Positions 8,728-17,993 of a stretch of 64,000 nucleotides of DNA are shown here, piece by piece. The DNA is from Vibrionales bacterium SWAT-3. GTDB taxonomy: Bacteria; Pseudomonadota; Gammaproteobacteria; Enterobacterales; Vibrionaceae. The stretch is taken from positions 62,001 through 126,000 of the forward strand of contig AAZW01000007.1 of the NCBI GenBank assembly GCA_000169995.1, given 5' to 3'. The first letter of the stretch is position 1; every line of letters starts with the position of its first letter. The translations under genes and the position numbers were made by a program. Below the pieces are notes generated by a model. The model did no database searches, was not told the origin of the DNA, and saw nothing but the letters and a program-made list of their open reading frames with translations.

Positions 8728-9606
8728 CTATAGTTTTGGTAGTTCTTGTAACAAGAAATCAATCAATAATTGACTCGCATGGCTCAACGCTTTTCGTTGT
8801 GGGTAAAGCAGCCAAGCTTCTTCTTTTTGCAACGTCTCGTTAGGGAAGAGGTTAACCAACGTGCCTTCTTTAAGCTCTTGCCTCACCATGAGTTGTGGCA
8901 ATAACGCAATGCCTCGGTGTCGCGCCGACGCTACTTTCACAAAACCAATACTGTCACTAACAATAGACGGTTCTACTTTGACGACTTGATTAGATATTTC
9001 CCACTCTTTATCGATGTCACCACTTGGCCAACGAAAACAGACGAACGGGAATTTCGCTAACTCCTCAAGGGTGGCTGGCCTGCCGGTTTTAGCTATGTAT
9101 TCAGGGCTAACGACGAATATACGCTGTAGATCCATTACTTTACGTGCAACTACATTTGAGTCGCTTAAACGACCTCCATGCATTGCAAGGTCTAACCCTT
9201 GGCGATACATGTCGATAAAACCGTTACTGATGCTACGAATATCGAGCTCAATTTCTGGGTAGAGATCTTGGAACTTGAATAGGGTGGCTTGGACAATATC
9301 ACCGGTCTCTGGAAGCAAACCGATCTTGACTCGACCATGTGGCACTTCCAACAAGTTCGACGCAACGTGATTGGCTTTTTCCAAAGCACTTAATGCCTTC
9401 AGCAGTTCGTTGTAATACAGCTCGCCAGATTTTGTAACTGATAAGCTGCGCGTTGTACGGAAGAACAATTGTATATTAAGTGATTTCTCTAAGTCATTGA
9501 TTCGGCGACTGACATTTGCTCGTGGAAGATCCAGTGCGTTCGCGGCAGCGGTAAAGCTTCCAAGCTCAACGACGGTAGTAAATAATTTAAGATCTTCAAT
9601 TTTCAT
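8728..9606 (-). CDS. LysR-type transcriptional regulator
   Basis: This 292-residue LysR regulator has an N-terminal winged helix (residues 1-60, with SFTAAANALDLPRANVSRRINDLE as the recognition region) and a C-terminal effector-binding domain from about residue 90. The features FFRTTRS and the lack of a long linker fit the AaeR/CrgA-like branch that often controls RND pumps. It is encoded in tandem upstream of the RND operon, 99 bases away and in the same direction, not divergent. It is the natural candidate to regulate the pump; its inducer is unknown. Confidence 0.88.
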   Translation of the reverse strand: MKIEDLKLFTTVVELGSFTAAANALDLPRANVSRRINDLEKSLNIQLFFRTTRSLSVTKSGELYYNELLKALSALEKANHVASNLLEVPHGRVKIGLLPETGDIVQATLFKFQDLYPEIELDIRSISNGFIDMYRQGLDLAMHGGRLSDSNVVARKVMDLQRIFVVSPEYIAKTGRPATLEELAKFPFVCFRWPSGDIDKEWEISNQVVKVEPSIVSDSIGFVKVASARHRGIALLPQLMVRQELKEGTLVNLFPNETLQKEEAWLLYPQRKALSHASQLLIDFLLQELPKL

Positions 9607-9679
9607 AGCAAAGCGGCATCGAATACAAAGTGGGAATGTTCACGCGGCATCGTATATTAAATGGTATATAAAATCGAAA

Positions 9680-9711
9680 AAACCAATGAGTAATTAACGA
9701 CTCATTGGTTT
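9680..9711 (-). terminator. Rho-independent terminator after the polysaccharide operon
   Basis: AACCAATGAG and CTCATTGGTT pair around a 10-base loop and are followed on the minus strand by TTTTTTCG. It lies about 70 bases after the sugar transferase gene and separates the syp-like locus from the LysR gene. Confidence 0.8.
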
Positions 9712-9780
9712 AATAGGACATAAATCAAAAAGTGAGTGACTAGAATAGCTCGACACTGATAATTGAATGCAAAGTCTATT

Positions 9781-10440
9781 TTAGCGCCCACGGCCATCAA
9801 CCATAACGACGATCGTTTTGGTTATGATGCTTAGGTCTGTCGCTATCCAAGATTTCACCGAGCAAAGGCTCAATGCGTAGCTGTGGTCGAATCCAACTTT
9901 ACGACGAACATCGTCAATACACGTGTCGTAACCTTGATTTACTTGCGCTAGACCCGTGATACCGGGCATAACGCCATAAGTACGATCTGCAAAGTAAGGA
10001 ATTTCGTTTTCTAACTTAGTGTAGAAGGTAGGACGTTCTGGACGCGGACCAATTAAAGACATTTCACCTTTTAGCACATTGAATAACTGAGGGATTTCAT
10101 CAAGGCGAGTTTTTCTTAAAAAACGACCGACAGGTGTAATTCTAGGGTCGTTTTGTGTAGCCCAAACCGCACCGGAGCGAGATTCCGCATCTTCGTACAT
10201 GCTACGGAACTTCATTATCTCAAAGATTTCCATTTTCTCTGGTGTTGATTTACCGACACGAAGCTGGCGGTAAAGCACTGGACCACGAGAAGTGAAAACA
10301 ATCGCTAGGGCAATGATAGGGAACACTGGCGAGAGAATAATAAGTGCAACCAATGAAGCTACAAAATCGAAGGTACGCTTTGCACGAGAGACTTTGTATT
10401 GGTATAGGTTGTGATTTGATAGTTGGTCAATGTTCATCAT
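9781..10440 (-). CDS. sypR: Undecaprenyl-phosphate sugar phosphotransferase, SypR-like
   Basis: This 219-residue bacterial sugar transferase would start repeat-unit synthesis by moving a sugar-1-phosphate to undecaprenyl phosphate. Visible are one N-terminal membrane helix (about residues 28-50), then KFRSMYEDA, FLRKTRLDEIPQLFNVLKG and SLIGPRPERP, the core motifs of the WbaP/PglC catalytic domain. It lacks the extra N-terminal helices of WcaJ. ATG 10440 has AAGGA 6 bases upstream. As last gene of the locus, after a GT2 glycosyltransferase, it matches the position of sypR in Vibrio fischeri; the symbol rests on order and type. Confidence 0.85.
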   Translation of the reverse strand: MMNIDQLSNHNLYQYKVSRAKRTFDFVASLVALIILSPVFPIIALAIVFTSRGPVLYRQLRVGKSTPEKMEIFEIMKFRSMYEDAESRSGAVWATQNDPRITPVGRFLRKTRLDEIPQLFNVLKGEMSLIGPRPERPTFYTKLENEIPYFADRTYGVMPGITGLAQVNQGYDTCIDDVRRKVGFDHSYALSLCSVKSWIATDLSIITKTIVVMVDGRGR

Positions 10441-10449
10441 GGTCAATCC

Positions 10450-11637
10450 TTAACGATTTGCTCGAGTCCAAGGTGAGTTTTCAAGTCCGAATAAGTAGCG
10501 TAATCCGCCAATGAAGTTGGCATAATGCCCAACGACTAAATAAGAAATTAATGAAAGAGGTTTGTTGGTTAGGCGCTTCGGTAATATGCAGCCAAGTAAG
10601 CCAATGGTGTATATCGCAATCTGTGCCCACAGCAGTGCCTCAAACACTAAATAGTGATTTAGGAGAGCTGAGCACACTAAGCACATGATCATCAAATAGG
10701 GGGTCAGTAGGCGTAGCCCTTTACCTGAAAAGAAAGCGAAAGCGATGCCTTTGAACTTAGGACTGAACAAGCCGAATAATCGTATGGCTTGCTGCATGTT
10801 ACCTGCCGAGATACGTAAGCGACGTTCGAAGTCGGTTTTGAGGTTCGACTCTTCAAGCTCCAGTGCAACCATTTGAGTTTCGTATTCGGCGATATAGCCT
10901 TGCTTGACGATTTGCATCGGTAAAATGAAATCATCATTAATGGTATTGAGTGGCAGTGGTTCGAAAAGTGATGTTCTAAATAAGTAGAAGGCGCCATGAG
11001 AACCTAAACTGGAGCCCAAAGATGCTTCACACTGTTTCACGGCCGTTTGATATTGCCAATAGGTGTTTTCACCTTCGTTTCCTGTCGGGCATAACAGATA
11101 AGTAGCGTTAACAACACCAACCTTGTCACTTTCGAAGTGAGCAGCGGCAATTAAAAGTGCATCTAATGATATCAGGGCTGACACGTCACTAAGTGCTGTG
11201 ATATCGCTGGTCATTTTTGTCACTTCTTCGTTTACTACTGAGACTTTACCTCGGTTCTGAGTGTGATCATGTATCTCGAAATGGATGTCACTGCACATTG
11301 CTTCTTGGATGGTCATTTGAGCAATTTCAACGGTGTTATCCGTACACCCATCACAAGCAATGATTACAGTAAGTTTTTTACTCGGGTAATCCAATGATGC
11401 TAGGTTACGGATTTTATCCGCTATCCATTGCTCTTCGTTAAATGCCGGTACCAGAATAGTGATGCTTGGTAACGTACAATCTTGTTTTTCATCTTTGTAG
11501 CAGCGATGGCTTTCTTCTACTTGGCGTACTGGATGGCCTTTCGCATACCAGCGTAAAAGGATCGGATACGCTGCATGGTGATAGACAATCAACATTCCGG
11601 AAAACAAACACAAACTGGCTAATACCCAATCCATCAT
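10450..11637 (-). CDS. sypQ: Membrane-bound family 2 glycosyltransferase, SypQ-like
   Basis: This protein of about 395 residues has one N-terminal membrane helix, a GT-A catalytic domain (VPAFNEEQWI near residue 65, DGCTDNT, NRGKVSVVNE, SDVSAL) and C-terminal membrane helices. This is the layout of processive or membrane-anchored GT2 enzymes. It would add sugars at the inner face of the cytoplasmic membrane. The start at ATG 11637 overlaps the previous gene in an ATGA, with AGGAG 7 bases upstream. Position between SypP- and SypR-like genes supports SypQ. Confidence 0.82.
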   Translation of the reverse strand: MMDWVLASLCLFSGMLIVYHHAAYPILLRWYAKGHPVRQVEESHRCYKDEKQDCTLPSITILVPAFNEEQWIADKIRNLASLDYPSKKLTVIIACDGCTDNTVEIAQMTIQEAMCSDIHFEIHDHTQNRGKVSVVNEEVTKMTSDITALSDVSALISLDALLIAAAHFESDKVGVVNATYLLCPTGNEGENTYWQYQTAVKQCEASLGSSLGSHGAFYLFRTSLFEPLPLNTINDDFILPMQIVKQGYIAEYETQMVALELEESNLKTDFERRLRISAGNMQQAIRLFGLFSPKFKGIAFAFFSGKGLRLLTPYLMIMCLVCSALLNHYLVFEALLWAQIAIYTIGLLGCILPKRLTNKPLSLISYLVVGHYANFIGGLRYLFGLENSPWTRANR

Positions 11638-12734
11638 GCGCAAGCTCCTTGAGAAATATTGTCGTAAGACGCGACCATTTTGACTATATCGAAGTTGTCG
11701 AGCACATATTGGCGCGGTGATAGGAAGCGTTGCTTCTGGCCTTCTAGCAGTGCGTTGGCTAACTCAATAATGTTTCCTTTTTTTACCAGCGTGCCACTAA
11801 TTGGACATAGCGTTTCATCCACTGCACCAACATCCATTGCTACCGTAGGAATATTGCAAGCTTGCGCTTCTAACGTAGATAGGGGCAGACCTTCGTGTCG
11901 TGAAGGAAGACAGAAAGTATCGAGCGAGCCATAAAATGTAGTCATGTCTTCAACTAACCCCAGAAATATTACGCGATCTTGTAAACCAAGTTTTGTCGTT
12001 AGCGCTTCTAATTCGGTACGCTTTGAGCCGTCACCTGCGAACGCAACAATGAAATTAGCGGGAAGAAAGGAGAGCGCTTTGATAAGTTGGTCTTGTCCCT
12101 TCACATGTTCTAAGCGTCCAGCACAGCCAACGATGTGTTTATCGTTAGGTAATTCGAGCTTTTGTCGAGCAATCGATTTGGGCGTTGGCTTGAATTTATC
12201 GCAATCGACACCGTTTTTTATGGTGATGATATTGTTGTATGAAAAAGTATGACGAAGTTGGTCATAGACACGGGTCGCGTCGGCAACTAATGTCGGTTGA
12301 GCGGCTTTTAAAGCAAGGGCTTGAAGTCTTCGACGTTTGTTGTTTTTTAAATGCCATGCGTCGTGCTCTGTATGGATACGTGTTGGGACGCCTGAAACTC
12401 TCGCGGCGTATCCAGCGTAGAGCAATGGACCAATGTGATGCGTATGGACGACGTCCGGGCGTATTGCTTTAAAAGCTTTAATGAGTTTGACGATGATGCC
12501 GAATTGAACACCCGGTGCTTTATCTAAAAACACGATCTGATTTTGATACGGTTGTAGTTTCGGCCAATTTTTTATCGCTTCATCTTTGGTTCCTTCTAAG
12601 CTAACGATTAGTACTTGGTCGAGTGGCTTTGCAAGACGTAACAAGTCGAGAGTGAGTGTTTCTAAACCTCCTGGCGCTAGGTGCTGAACCACATGTATGA
12701 CTTTCTTACGTTGGTTTGTATTTGGCTTTTCCAT
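11634..12734 (-). CDS. sypP: Family 4 glycosyltransferase, SypP-like
   Basis: This 366-residue GT-B enzyme has an N-terminal HVVQHLAPGGLETL acceptor-side motif and a C-terminal GT4 domain with GRLEHVKGQDQLIKAL, F-x-GDGSKR and PSRHEGLPLSTLEAQA. The ExxxxxxxE donor-binding glutamates are intact. AGGAG precedes ATG 12734. It is the first gene after a terminator and a sigma-54 type promoter, so sypP-Q-R probably form a separate transcript. The donor sugar is unknown. Confidence 0.82.
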   Translation of the reverse strand: MEKPNTNQRKKVIHVVQHLAPGGLETLTLDLLRLAKPLDQVLIVSLEGTKDEAIKNWPKLQPYQNQIVFLDKAPGVQFGIIVKLIKAFKAIRPDVVHTHHIGPLLYAGYAARVSGVPTRIHTEHDAWHLKNNKRRRLQALALKAAQPTLVADATRVYDQLRHTFSYNNIITIKNGVDCDKFKPTPKSIARQKLELPNDKHIVGCAGRLEHVKGQDQLIKALSFLPANFIVAFAGDGSKRTELEALTTKLGLQDRVIFLGLVEDMTTFYGSLDTFCLPSRHEGLPLSTLEAQACNIPTVAMDVGAVDETLCPISGTLVKKGNIIELANALLEGQKQRFLSPRQYVLDNFDIVKMVASYDNISQGACA

Positions 12735-12802
12735 AATGCGGCTCCTTGCACTGACGTTTTAAGTCTTTTTGCTAAACATATTTGTTGTTATGACTGCAAT
12801 GT

Positions 12803-12818
12803 TGCACGTGCCGTGCCA
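12803..12818 (-). promoter_or_regulatory. Sigma-54 promoter for the sypP-Q-R unit
   Basis: On the minus strand the sequence TGGCACG-GCAC-GTGCA matches the -24/-12 consensus (TGGCACG-N4-TTGCW) with one mismatch. Transcription would start near 12792, about 58 bases before sypP. A degenerate SypG-like box (TTCTCAAAATAG, 12877-12888 plus strand) lies about 60 bases upstream. Confidence 0.65.
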
Positions 12819-12964
12819 GAAAATTAATTAATTTTAATCAATGACTTAATTTGATTTGGTGTCTGTTGATTTTACATTCTCAAAATAGGAATCAAAAGGC
12901 AATCGACAGCGAGAGGAATCGGCTCAAATCTCCAATGGAACAACAATGGTGTTTATCGCTAAAA

Positions 12965-12995
12965 AAAGAGCACGAACATCAGGTTGGTGCTCTTT
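12965..12995 (-). terminator. Terminator after the chain-length gene
   Basis: AAAGAGCAC and GTGCTCTTT pair around a 13-base loop and are followed on the minus strand by a run of seven T. It ends the sypO transcript just before the sypP promoter. Confidence 0.8.
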
Positions 12996-13012
12996 TCTTT
13001 AATAGTGAGCCC

Positions 13013-14437
13013 TTAGTTCATTTTCGGTATGACCGTTAAAACCGAAACACCCATGATCGCTTCAATATCACTTTTTCGTTTTATCGATGAGTCAAACAAT
13101 TCGAACAGTATCGCTAACCCCGCACCCAAGCCAATGCCTGCGATCAGACCTGCTAGGATGAATATGAAGGTCGGCATATTCGATTTAATACTCGGGGTGT
13201 AAGGTAAGTCGATAATCTTTACACGTTTATTTTCTTCGAACACACCTAGCGAACCAGTTAACTGAGCCATCTCATAACGTTCATTAAGTTCATCGAATAA
13301 TTGTCGCTTAACCTCTACATCACGCTGCAAACGGTACATCTCTTTTGCATTGTCACCGAAGTTGTTTGCCTTGTGTTCCAATTCAAAAATCATGGTTTTA
13401 AGGCTTTTTGTCTCTTCTTTTAAAGACTCATAGCGCCCCCGAACAAGTTGAAGGTTATGAAGTTGAGTCACTAAAAGAGGTTGCGTGTCGGAGAGTTTGT
13501 CTAGTGAGGTGCTACTCGCTATATCCCACAATTGGTCACTGTTCATTCCGGGTTGCTTCTGTGCGAGCAGTGTTTTTCTCTCGTTCTCAAGACGTTCCAG
13601 TTCAAGGACCTTCGCCTGTACAGCACTGTGTTTATTGGTGTACTTTGCTTTTAATAAGGTTAACGAACTTTGTGTGTCAATGATCTGATCTTCTAATCGT
13701 CCGATAACAGGATTGGTTTTTGATAGTTGTTGGTCAATTGACCCTAGGCTTTTTTCAACGCCTGATAACTCGGCTTCTTTCTCGGCTAGGGTTTGCTTTA
13801 ACGAAGCCAATCGATTCAAGCTTTGGCTTTGAACCTCAGGAGTTGAGTGTACATTTTCATTAATATATCTCGCTAACTCTTCTTCCGCCTTTGCCAGTTC
13901 AGCGCTTCGTTCGTCGATGTGAATTCTAAGGAAACTACTCGAGTCTTGGATCGACGAACGTTCTGGAGCCAATATTTGCTCAATAAAATGCTCGCTGACG
14001 GAACTAAGTGTCTCTTCCATACCGATCGGCGTGTTAGAGGTAAGACTTATTTTTAAGAAATCTTTACCCATTTGAGTAACAGATAAACGTTCCGACAAAT
14101 CCGTAATGATCTCTTGTTTTTGAACTTCCGACATATTAGGTGTTGTTAGCTGAAGTTCTTCTGCCACCGAATAAAGAACGTGACGGCTGTGTAACAGGGT
14201 TCTAAGTGCACTCATTCTGTCTTTAAGCATGGTAGAAACGGCGATGTCCTCAAGAAATGGATTCATTTTCGCGGTTTCTTGTATCAGCATACTGGTGTGC
14301 GAATCGTATTTTGTTGGCGCAAGTTTACTCACACCAAACCCCACAAATGGCAAGATAAGAATAGGGATTACAATCACGTAGCGCTGACGCCACATCCCGT
14401 TCAATATGCTTAATAAACGCAGCTTGAGATTGTTCAT
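13013..14437 (-). CDS. sypO: Polysaccharide chain-length determinant (Wzz/GumC type), SypO-like
   Basis: This protein of about 474 residues has the polysaccharide co-polymerase layout: membrane helix near residues 18-35, a long periplasmic coiled coil (about residues 160-390), and a second membrane helix near 425-450 with the P-rich PYTPSIKSNMPTFIF lead-in. It would set chain length together with the polymerase. There is no attached tyrosine kinase domain; SypD is separate. ATG 14437 overlaps the previous stop as ATGA, with GGAG 5 bases upstream, so translation is probably coupled. Confidence 0.88.
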   Translation of the reverse strand: MNNLKLRLLSILNGMWRQRYVIVIPILILPFVGFGVSKLAPTKYDSHTSMLIQETAKMNPFLEDIAVSTMLKDRMSALRTLLHSRHVLYSVAEELQLTTPNMSEVQKQEIITDLSERLSVTQMGKDFLKISLTSNTPIGMEETLSSVSEHFIEQILAPERSSIQDSSSFLRIHIDERSAELAKAEEELARYINENVHSTPEVQSQSLNRLASLKQTLAEKEAELSGVEKSLGSIDQQLSKTNPVIGRLEDQIIDTQSSLTLLKAKYTNKHSAVQAKVLELERLENERKTLLAQKQPGMNSDQLWDIASSTSLDKLSDTQPLLVTQLHNLQLVRGRYESLKEETKSLKTMIFELEHKANNFGDNAKEMYRLQRDVEVKRQLFDELNERYEMAQLTGSLGVFEENKRVKIIDLPYTPSIKSNMPTFIFILAGLIAGIGLGAGLAILFELFDSSIKRKSDIEAIMGVSVLTVIPKMN

Positions 14438-15552
14438 AATAGCTCCAGCATCCAATGTACGAAGTTGCCACGGTTTTTCCAGCTGTCTTTTTCTACGATA
14501 GAGATAGGTGAGTGGGTGAGTTGACGAGCGTTGCTAAGTGCTTGGATCATTTCCTGGGCATTATTGATTGCTGTAACGTGCTTCTGATAAGACGCCATCG
14601 CAGGGAATGGTGTTGTTACGATAGGTGTGCCTGCAGCTAAGTATTCCATTAGCTTAAGGGGGCTACACGCTTGTATTTGCTCATTGTCTACAAAGGGCAG
14701 CAAACTAATATCCCAATGTTGTGAGTAACTTGGTAAGGTTTGATGTGGTCTTGGTCCAAGGTAATGGACATTGTGTAACTTTGGTAACATTAGCGTATCA
14801 AGCTCGTTAGGCCCAATGAATACAAAATCCCATTCAGGCATTGCGTGAGCAACATGTCCGATCATGTCATAGTCTAGCCACTTCGACAGGCTGCCATAAA
14901 ACCCTGCAATCGGACGATGACTACTTGGCAGGTCTTCAGCTCTGGCTGCTGGTGTAGAAAATAGCTCAACATCAACGCCGTGTGGAAGAAGCTGCGTTTT
15001 ACATTTAGGAAACTTTTTCACTAACTCTTTACTCGCTGCGAAAATCAGATCCGCTTTATCGATAAGTTTAGATTCGTGCTCAGCGACAGTTTGGTGGTCA
15101 ACGCCTGCGAGCGCACTGAAATCATCGCCGCAGTAATAAACCACAGCAGACTCCCCCAGATGCCCACACAGGTCAACTGCAGTAGGAAGTGATGTCCACA
15201 GGATTGGGTCTTGTAAGTTAAGCTCTTCAATCATTGGTTTTAACTGTCGCAACATCATAATTTGAGCGAGCTTGCGCGAAGCGTATGATGCAGGAGCAGG
15301 AATGGTTCTCAAGTTGGCGACTTTAATGTTGCTGAGGCCCACAGAGTCCGACATGTTCTGGGTGATTGCGTTAGTCTTACCAAACAACTTATTGAACGCA
15401 CGCGTTACATCTTTCACGCTTAAGCGCGGTTGTCTAAGGCCAATAGAGTTAATCCAAAGTACTTTATGTGTTTTAGCTAGTTGGCGAACTAAGTGCTGGG
15501 TTGACGATGGAAGTCCGCCGAAGTCTTCACCGAATACGATTAAATCACGCAT
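14434..15552 (-). CDS. sypN: Glycosyltransferase, SypN-like
   Basis: This protein of about 372 residues has a GT-B fold in the style of TagA/WcaI-like enzymes: N-terminal VFGEDFGGLPSSTQHL, central VYYCGDDFSAL, and a C-terminal donor site with SLLPFVDNEQIQACSPLKLMEYLAAG. ATG 15552 is preceded by GGAGG 5 bases upstream and overlaps the acetyltransferase by 8 bases. Position between the SypM- and SypO-like genes supports SypN. Linkage and sugar are unknown. Confidence 0.82.
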   Translation of the reverse strand: MRDLIVFGEDFGGLPSSTQHLVRQLAKTHKVLWINSIGLRQPRLSVKDVTRAFNKLFGKTNAITQNMSDSVGLSNIKVANLRTIPAPASYASRKLAQIMMLRQLKPMIEELNLQDPILWTSLPTAVDLCGHLGESAVVYYCGDDFSALAGVDHQTVAEHESKLIDKADLIFAASKELVKKFPKCKTQLLPHGVDVELFSTPAARAEDLPSSHRPIAGFYGSLSKWLDYDMIGHVAHAMPEWDFVFIGPNELDTLMLPKLHNVHYLGPRPHQTLPSYSQHWDISLLPFVDNEQIQACSPLKLMEYLAAGTPIVTTPFPAMASYQKHVTAINNAQEMIQALSNARQLTHSPISIVEKDSWKNRGNFVHWMLELL

Positions 15553-16330
15553 GGTCACCTCCGTGAGTCTCAAATGCATCAAAAACATCCGACTCCGTCA
15601 CTTCTACGGATTTTATTTGGCCAACCACTCGTGCGGGGTTGCCTGCGGCAATAGAGAATGGGGCGATACTTTTGGTTACAACGCTACCGGCAGCAATCAC
15701 GGCACCTTCACCAATTGTCACGCCGCCTTTGACAGTTACATTGGTCCCTAGCCACACATCTCGTTCTAGTATGATGTCGCCAATCTGTTGTGGGTCATCA
15801 CCTTCACCGTTTGCGCGACGCGTCGCATCAAGTGGATGGCCAGAATAACCAAAAAGAAAGGCACCGCCAGCAATTCGGACATTGTCGGAGATAATCACTC
15901 GCTTGCCTACCGCGATAGTTGATTGCCAACCCACATCAACATTATTACCAATTGACAGTAACGGATGTTCCAAACCGTCGAGCGGCTGCGTACACCCTGA
16001 AAATGTGGTGTGACCCGATATACGACAGTCATTCCCAATTGAAATTTGCAGTGGTCCACTTACGAAAGGTAGGCCTCCATACAAATATAGGCGCTTACCA
16101 CACTGTGCGACTCTGCCTTTGAACGCTGGGGTCCAGTAGCAAAAGCGAGTAAATCCCCCGATGACATTCACAATCAATTTGTGTGTTTGGTACAGGCAAC
16201 GATTAAAGATCTGAGGTGTAGGGAGCTCGGCGCTTCTGATGTTTTTCAAAATGAAAAAAACATTTCTAATTCGAGAATTAGGGTGAAACTTAAGCCAGTG
16301 TTTAAATTGATGGATGCTTGCTGACGTCAT
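15545..16330 (-). CDS. sypM: Hexapeptide-repeat O-acyltransferase, SypM-like
   Basis: This 261-residue protein contains left-handed beta-helix hexapeptide repeats (about residues 90-225, for example ISDNVRIAGGAFLFG and TVKGGVTIGEGAVIAAGSVV), the fold of serine or sugar O-acetyltransferases. A stretch containing a histidine (GYSGHPLD) fits the catalytic site. It probably acetylates a sugar of the repeat unit. AAGGA lies upstream of ATG 16330. A possible sigma-54 promoter precedes it. Confidence 0.85.
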   Translation of the reverse strand: MTSASIHQFKHWLKFHPNSRIRNVFFILKNIRSAELPTPQIFNRCLYQTHKLIVNVIGGFTRFCYWTPAFKGRVAQCGKRLYLYGGLPFVSGPLQISIGNDCRISGHTTFSGCTQPLDGLEHPLLSIGNNVDVGWQSTIAVGKRVIISDNVRIAGGAFLFGYSGHPLDATRRANGEGDDPQQIGDIILERDVWLGTNVTVKGGVTIGEGAVIAAGSVVTKSIAPFSIAAGNPARVVGQIKSVEVTESDVFDAFETHGGDHA

Positions 16331-16366
16331 AATGAAATTCCTTCTCTGTTGTTATATAGAAGTACT

Positions 16367-16382
16367 TTCATATTGTGTGCCA
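16367..16382 (-). promoter_or_regulatory. Weak sigma-54 promoter candidate for sypM
   Basis: TGGCACACAATATGAA on the minus strand has a perfect -24 block but a poor -12 block (ATGAA where TTGCW is expected). It sits about 40 bases before sypM, and a SypG-type box lies 50 bases upstream. Vibrio fischeri has a SypG-driven promoter at this gene, which is why it is listed. Confidence 0.35.
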
Positions 16383-16423
16383 TATACTAAAGCCCATATT
16401 TTCAATGAGTTAAGGTTTGGCTT

Positions 16424-17797
16424 TTAGATTTTCTCATTTTGACAAGCAGTTTGAGATACGTTTGAAACGCAAACTGTGAGTGCTGCAAGGATGTAAATCG
16501 GCCAGTTGAAGCCTTGAGTTAGAAAAGTGCCGGAAACAATGGTACCGATCAGGCCTGCGTAGACCGCGTAGGCGATAGCATTGAGTTCTGGTGGGACATT
16601 GGAACCCGCAGCTTTAAGTTGCGCTAAGGTGGCACGAGAGGTTTTAATCAAAGATACGATAAGCCCTACGAAAATGATCAACCCAATAAACCCAGTTTCA
16701 GCTAAAACGCCAAACCAGGTGCTGTGCACAGCATGATTTAATCCATCCCAATAAGCGCTATAAAAAAAGTAGTTAGAATAGAAGTTATTTAGTCCTACGC
16801 CGGTTAATGGGTTGTCCAACGCCATTTTGAACGCCGCTTCCCACGCGTAGATTCGCCCCATAGCGGATTCATCAATCCCTTCTTCGGCCGCACCACCTGA
16901 AGCTCTGTCTGATATTCCAGCAACTAAGTAAAGGACGACTGCGGCAATTGCTCCGCCAGACATTAACAAGAGTTTAGAGTGAACCAACTTCCAAGCAAAT
17001 ATACCAATCACGGCAATACACCCTAATAGTCCACCACGGCTCTGCGTTGCGATGATAGCAGCGATCAGTAAGACGCAAACGAAGCCACTTATAATTCGTT
17101 TAAACAATGGGATTCCGGAAGTGCTGGCTTGACTGATAGTAAATGCGAGAGGGAACATTAATACCAGCGCCAAATCGTTAGGGTCTCCGAGCATTGACCC
17201 AAAATCACGACCTATGGTTACGCGAGTGCCTTCGACCAAACCAATACCGTTGATTGAGTTGTAAACCGCGATGGTACTGACCAGAGCTCCCGCATATATG
17301 ATCGTCATCGCCGTTTTCGCAAGATCCTCGGTGGTATTCACTAGCCACATGATCGCGAGTGTCATAACGATAATTTTCCAATAAATCCCTTTAAACTCAG
17401 CCAATGCGATCGGCCTATTCGATGCGAATACGATACCAATGATGGTAAGAACCCAAAATATGGCGAGCCAATTGAAAGAGTGATGCCAGAAGATTTTCAG
17501 CTCTTTACTGACGAACGCATGCCAGAGTAGAGCAGACAGTGCGCCTATAGAAAGCAACAAAGGGATTTTCATCGGATAGAGGACGGGAAGTGCTTCGTGA
17601 ATTCTAAAGAATGAGAAGACAACGAACAGTAGAACAAAGCAAAACGCTCTGTTAACAACGAATAGAGCACCCAAAGGTATAAAAGCAAGCACTATGACCA
17701 CGAGCGGGTGAGGAACGAGATACCAAGCAGCACCAATAATAAGGCTTAGGAATGAGAGCCCTAAAATTAGCGGTGTTCGGTTAACTTGGTCTCTCAT
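16424..17797 (-). CDS. sypL: O-antigen polymerase/ligase family protein, SypL-like
   Basis: This 457-residue integral membrane protein has about eleven helices and a large periplasmic loop holding GRIYAWEAAFKMALDNPLTGVG and then NNFYSNYF, the signature of the Wzy/WaaL O-antigen ligase family. It would polymerise repeat units, or attach them, at the periplasmic side. AGGGA precedes ATG 17797. It follows the SypH-like gene directly; SypI, J and K genes are absent. No Wzx-type flippase is present in the locus. Confidence 0.8.
   Translation of the reverse strand: MRDQVNRTPLILGLSFLSLIIGAAWYLVPHPLVVIVLAFIPLGALFVVNRAFCFVLLFVVFSFFRIHEALPVLYPMKIPLLLSIGALSALLWHAFVSKELKIFWHHSFNWLAIFWVLTIIGIVFASNRPIALAEFKGIYWKIIVMTLAIMWLVNTTEDLAKTAMTIIYAGALVSTIAVYNSINGIGLVEGTRVTIGRDFGSMLGDPNDLALVLMFPLAFTISQASTSGIPLFKRIISGFVCVLLIAAIIATQSRGGLLGCIAVIGIFAWKLVHSKLLLMSGGAIAAVVLYLVAGISDRASGGAAEEGIDESAMGRIYAWEAAFKMALDNPLTGVGLNNFYSNYFFYSAYWDGLNHAVHSTWFGVLAETGFIGLIIFVGLIVSLIKTSRATLAQLKAAGSNVPPELNAIAYAVYAGLIGTIVSGTFLTQGFNWPIYILAALTVCVSNVSQTACQNEKI
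16431..16442 (+). promoter_or_regulatory. SypG-type box inside the end of sypL
   Basis: TTCTCATTTTGA fits the SypG enhancer pattern as I recall it (TTCTCANNNTGM). It overlaps the last codons of the polymerase gene and lies upstream of the weak sypM -24/-12 element. Confidence 0.4.
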
Positions 17798-17836
17798 TGT
17801 AAATCCCTAGCGTTTTTATTATTCAACTAAAGACAT

Positions 17837-17852
17837 AGCAAGGTGAATGCCA
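17837..17852 (-). promoter_or_regulatory. Sigma-54 promoter before sypL
   Basis: TGGCATTCACCTTGCT on the minus strand keeps the GG and GC pairs at the right spacing and has a perfect TTGCT -12 block. The start point would be near 17826, about 30 bases before the ATG. A SypG-type box lies about 75 bases upstream. Confidence 0.7.
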
Positions 17853-17924
17853 CATATCGACTGATACTAAGTTATTGTATTTATGTTCAATTTAGATTTT
17901 TCTAAAACGTTGAGTTGAGGCGGG

Positions 17925-17936
17925 TCAAAATGAGAA
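17925..17936 (-). promoter_or_regulatory. SypG-type enhancer box before sypL
   Basis: TTCTCATTTTGA on the minus strand matches the TTCTCANNNTGM pattern, in the gap between the SypH- and SypL-like genes and upstream of the -24/-12 promoter, as expected for an enhancer-binding regulator. Confidence 0.5.
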
Positions 17937-17993
17937 TCAAATTGGAAACGCGCTTGCCATTGTTATGTGGATTGAATCTATGGTGTGGCAATG

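Noticed and set aside
12851-13039. 62-residue protein between sypP and sypO
   Set aside because: It overlaps the sypP control region and the sypO terminator and has no family resemblance.
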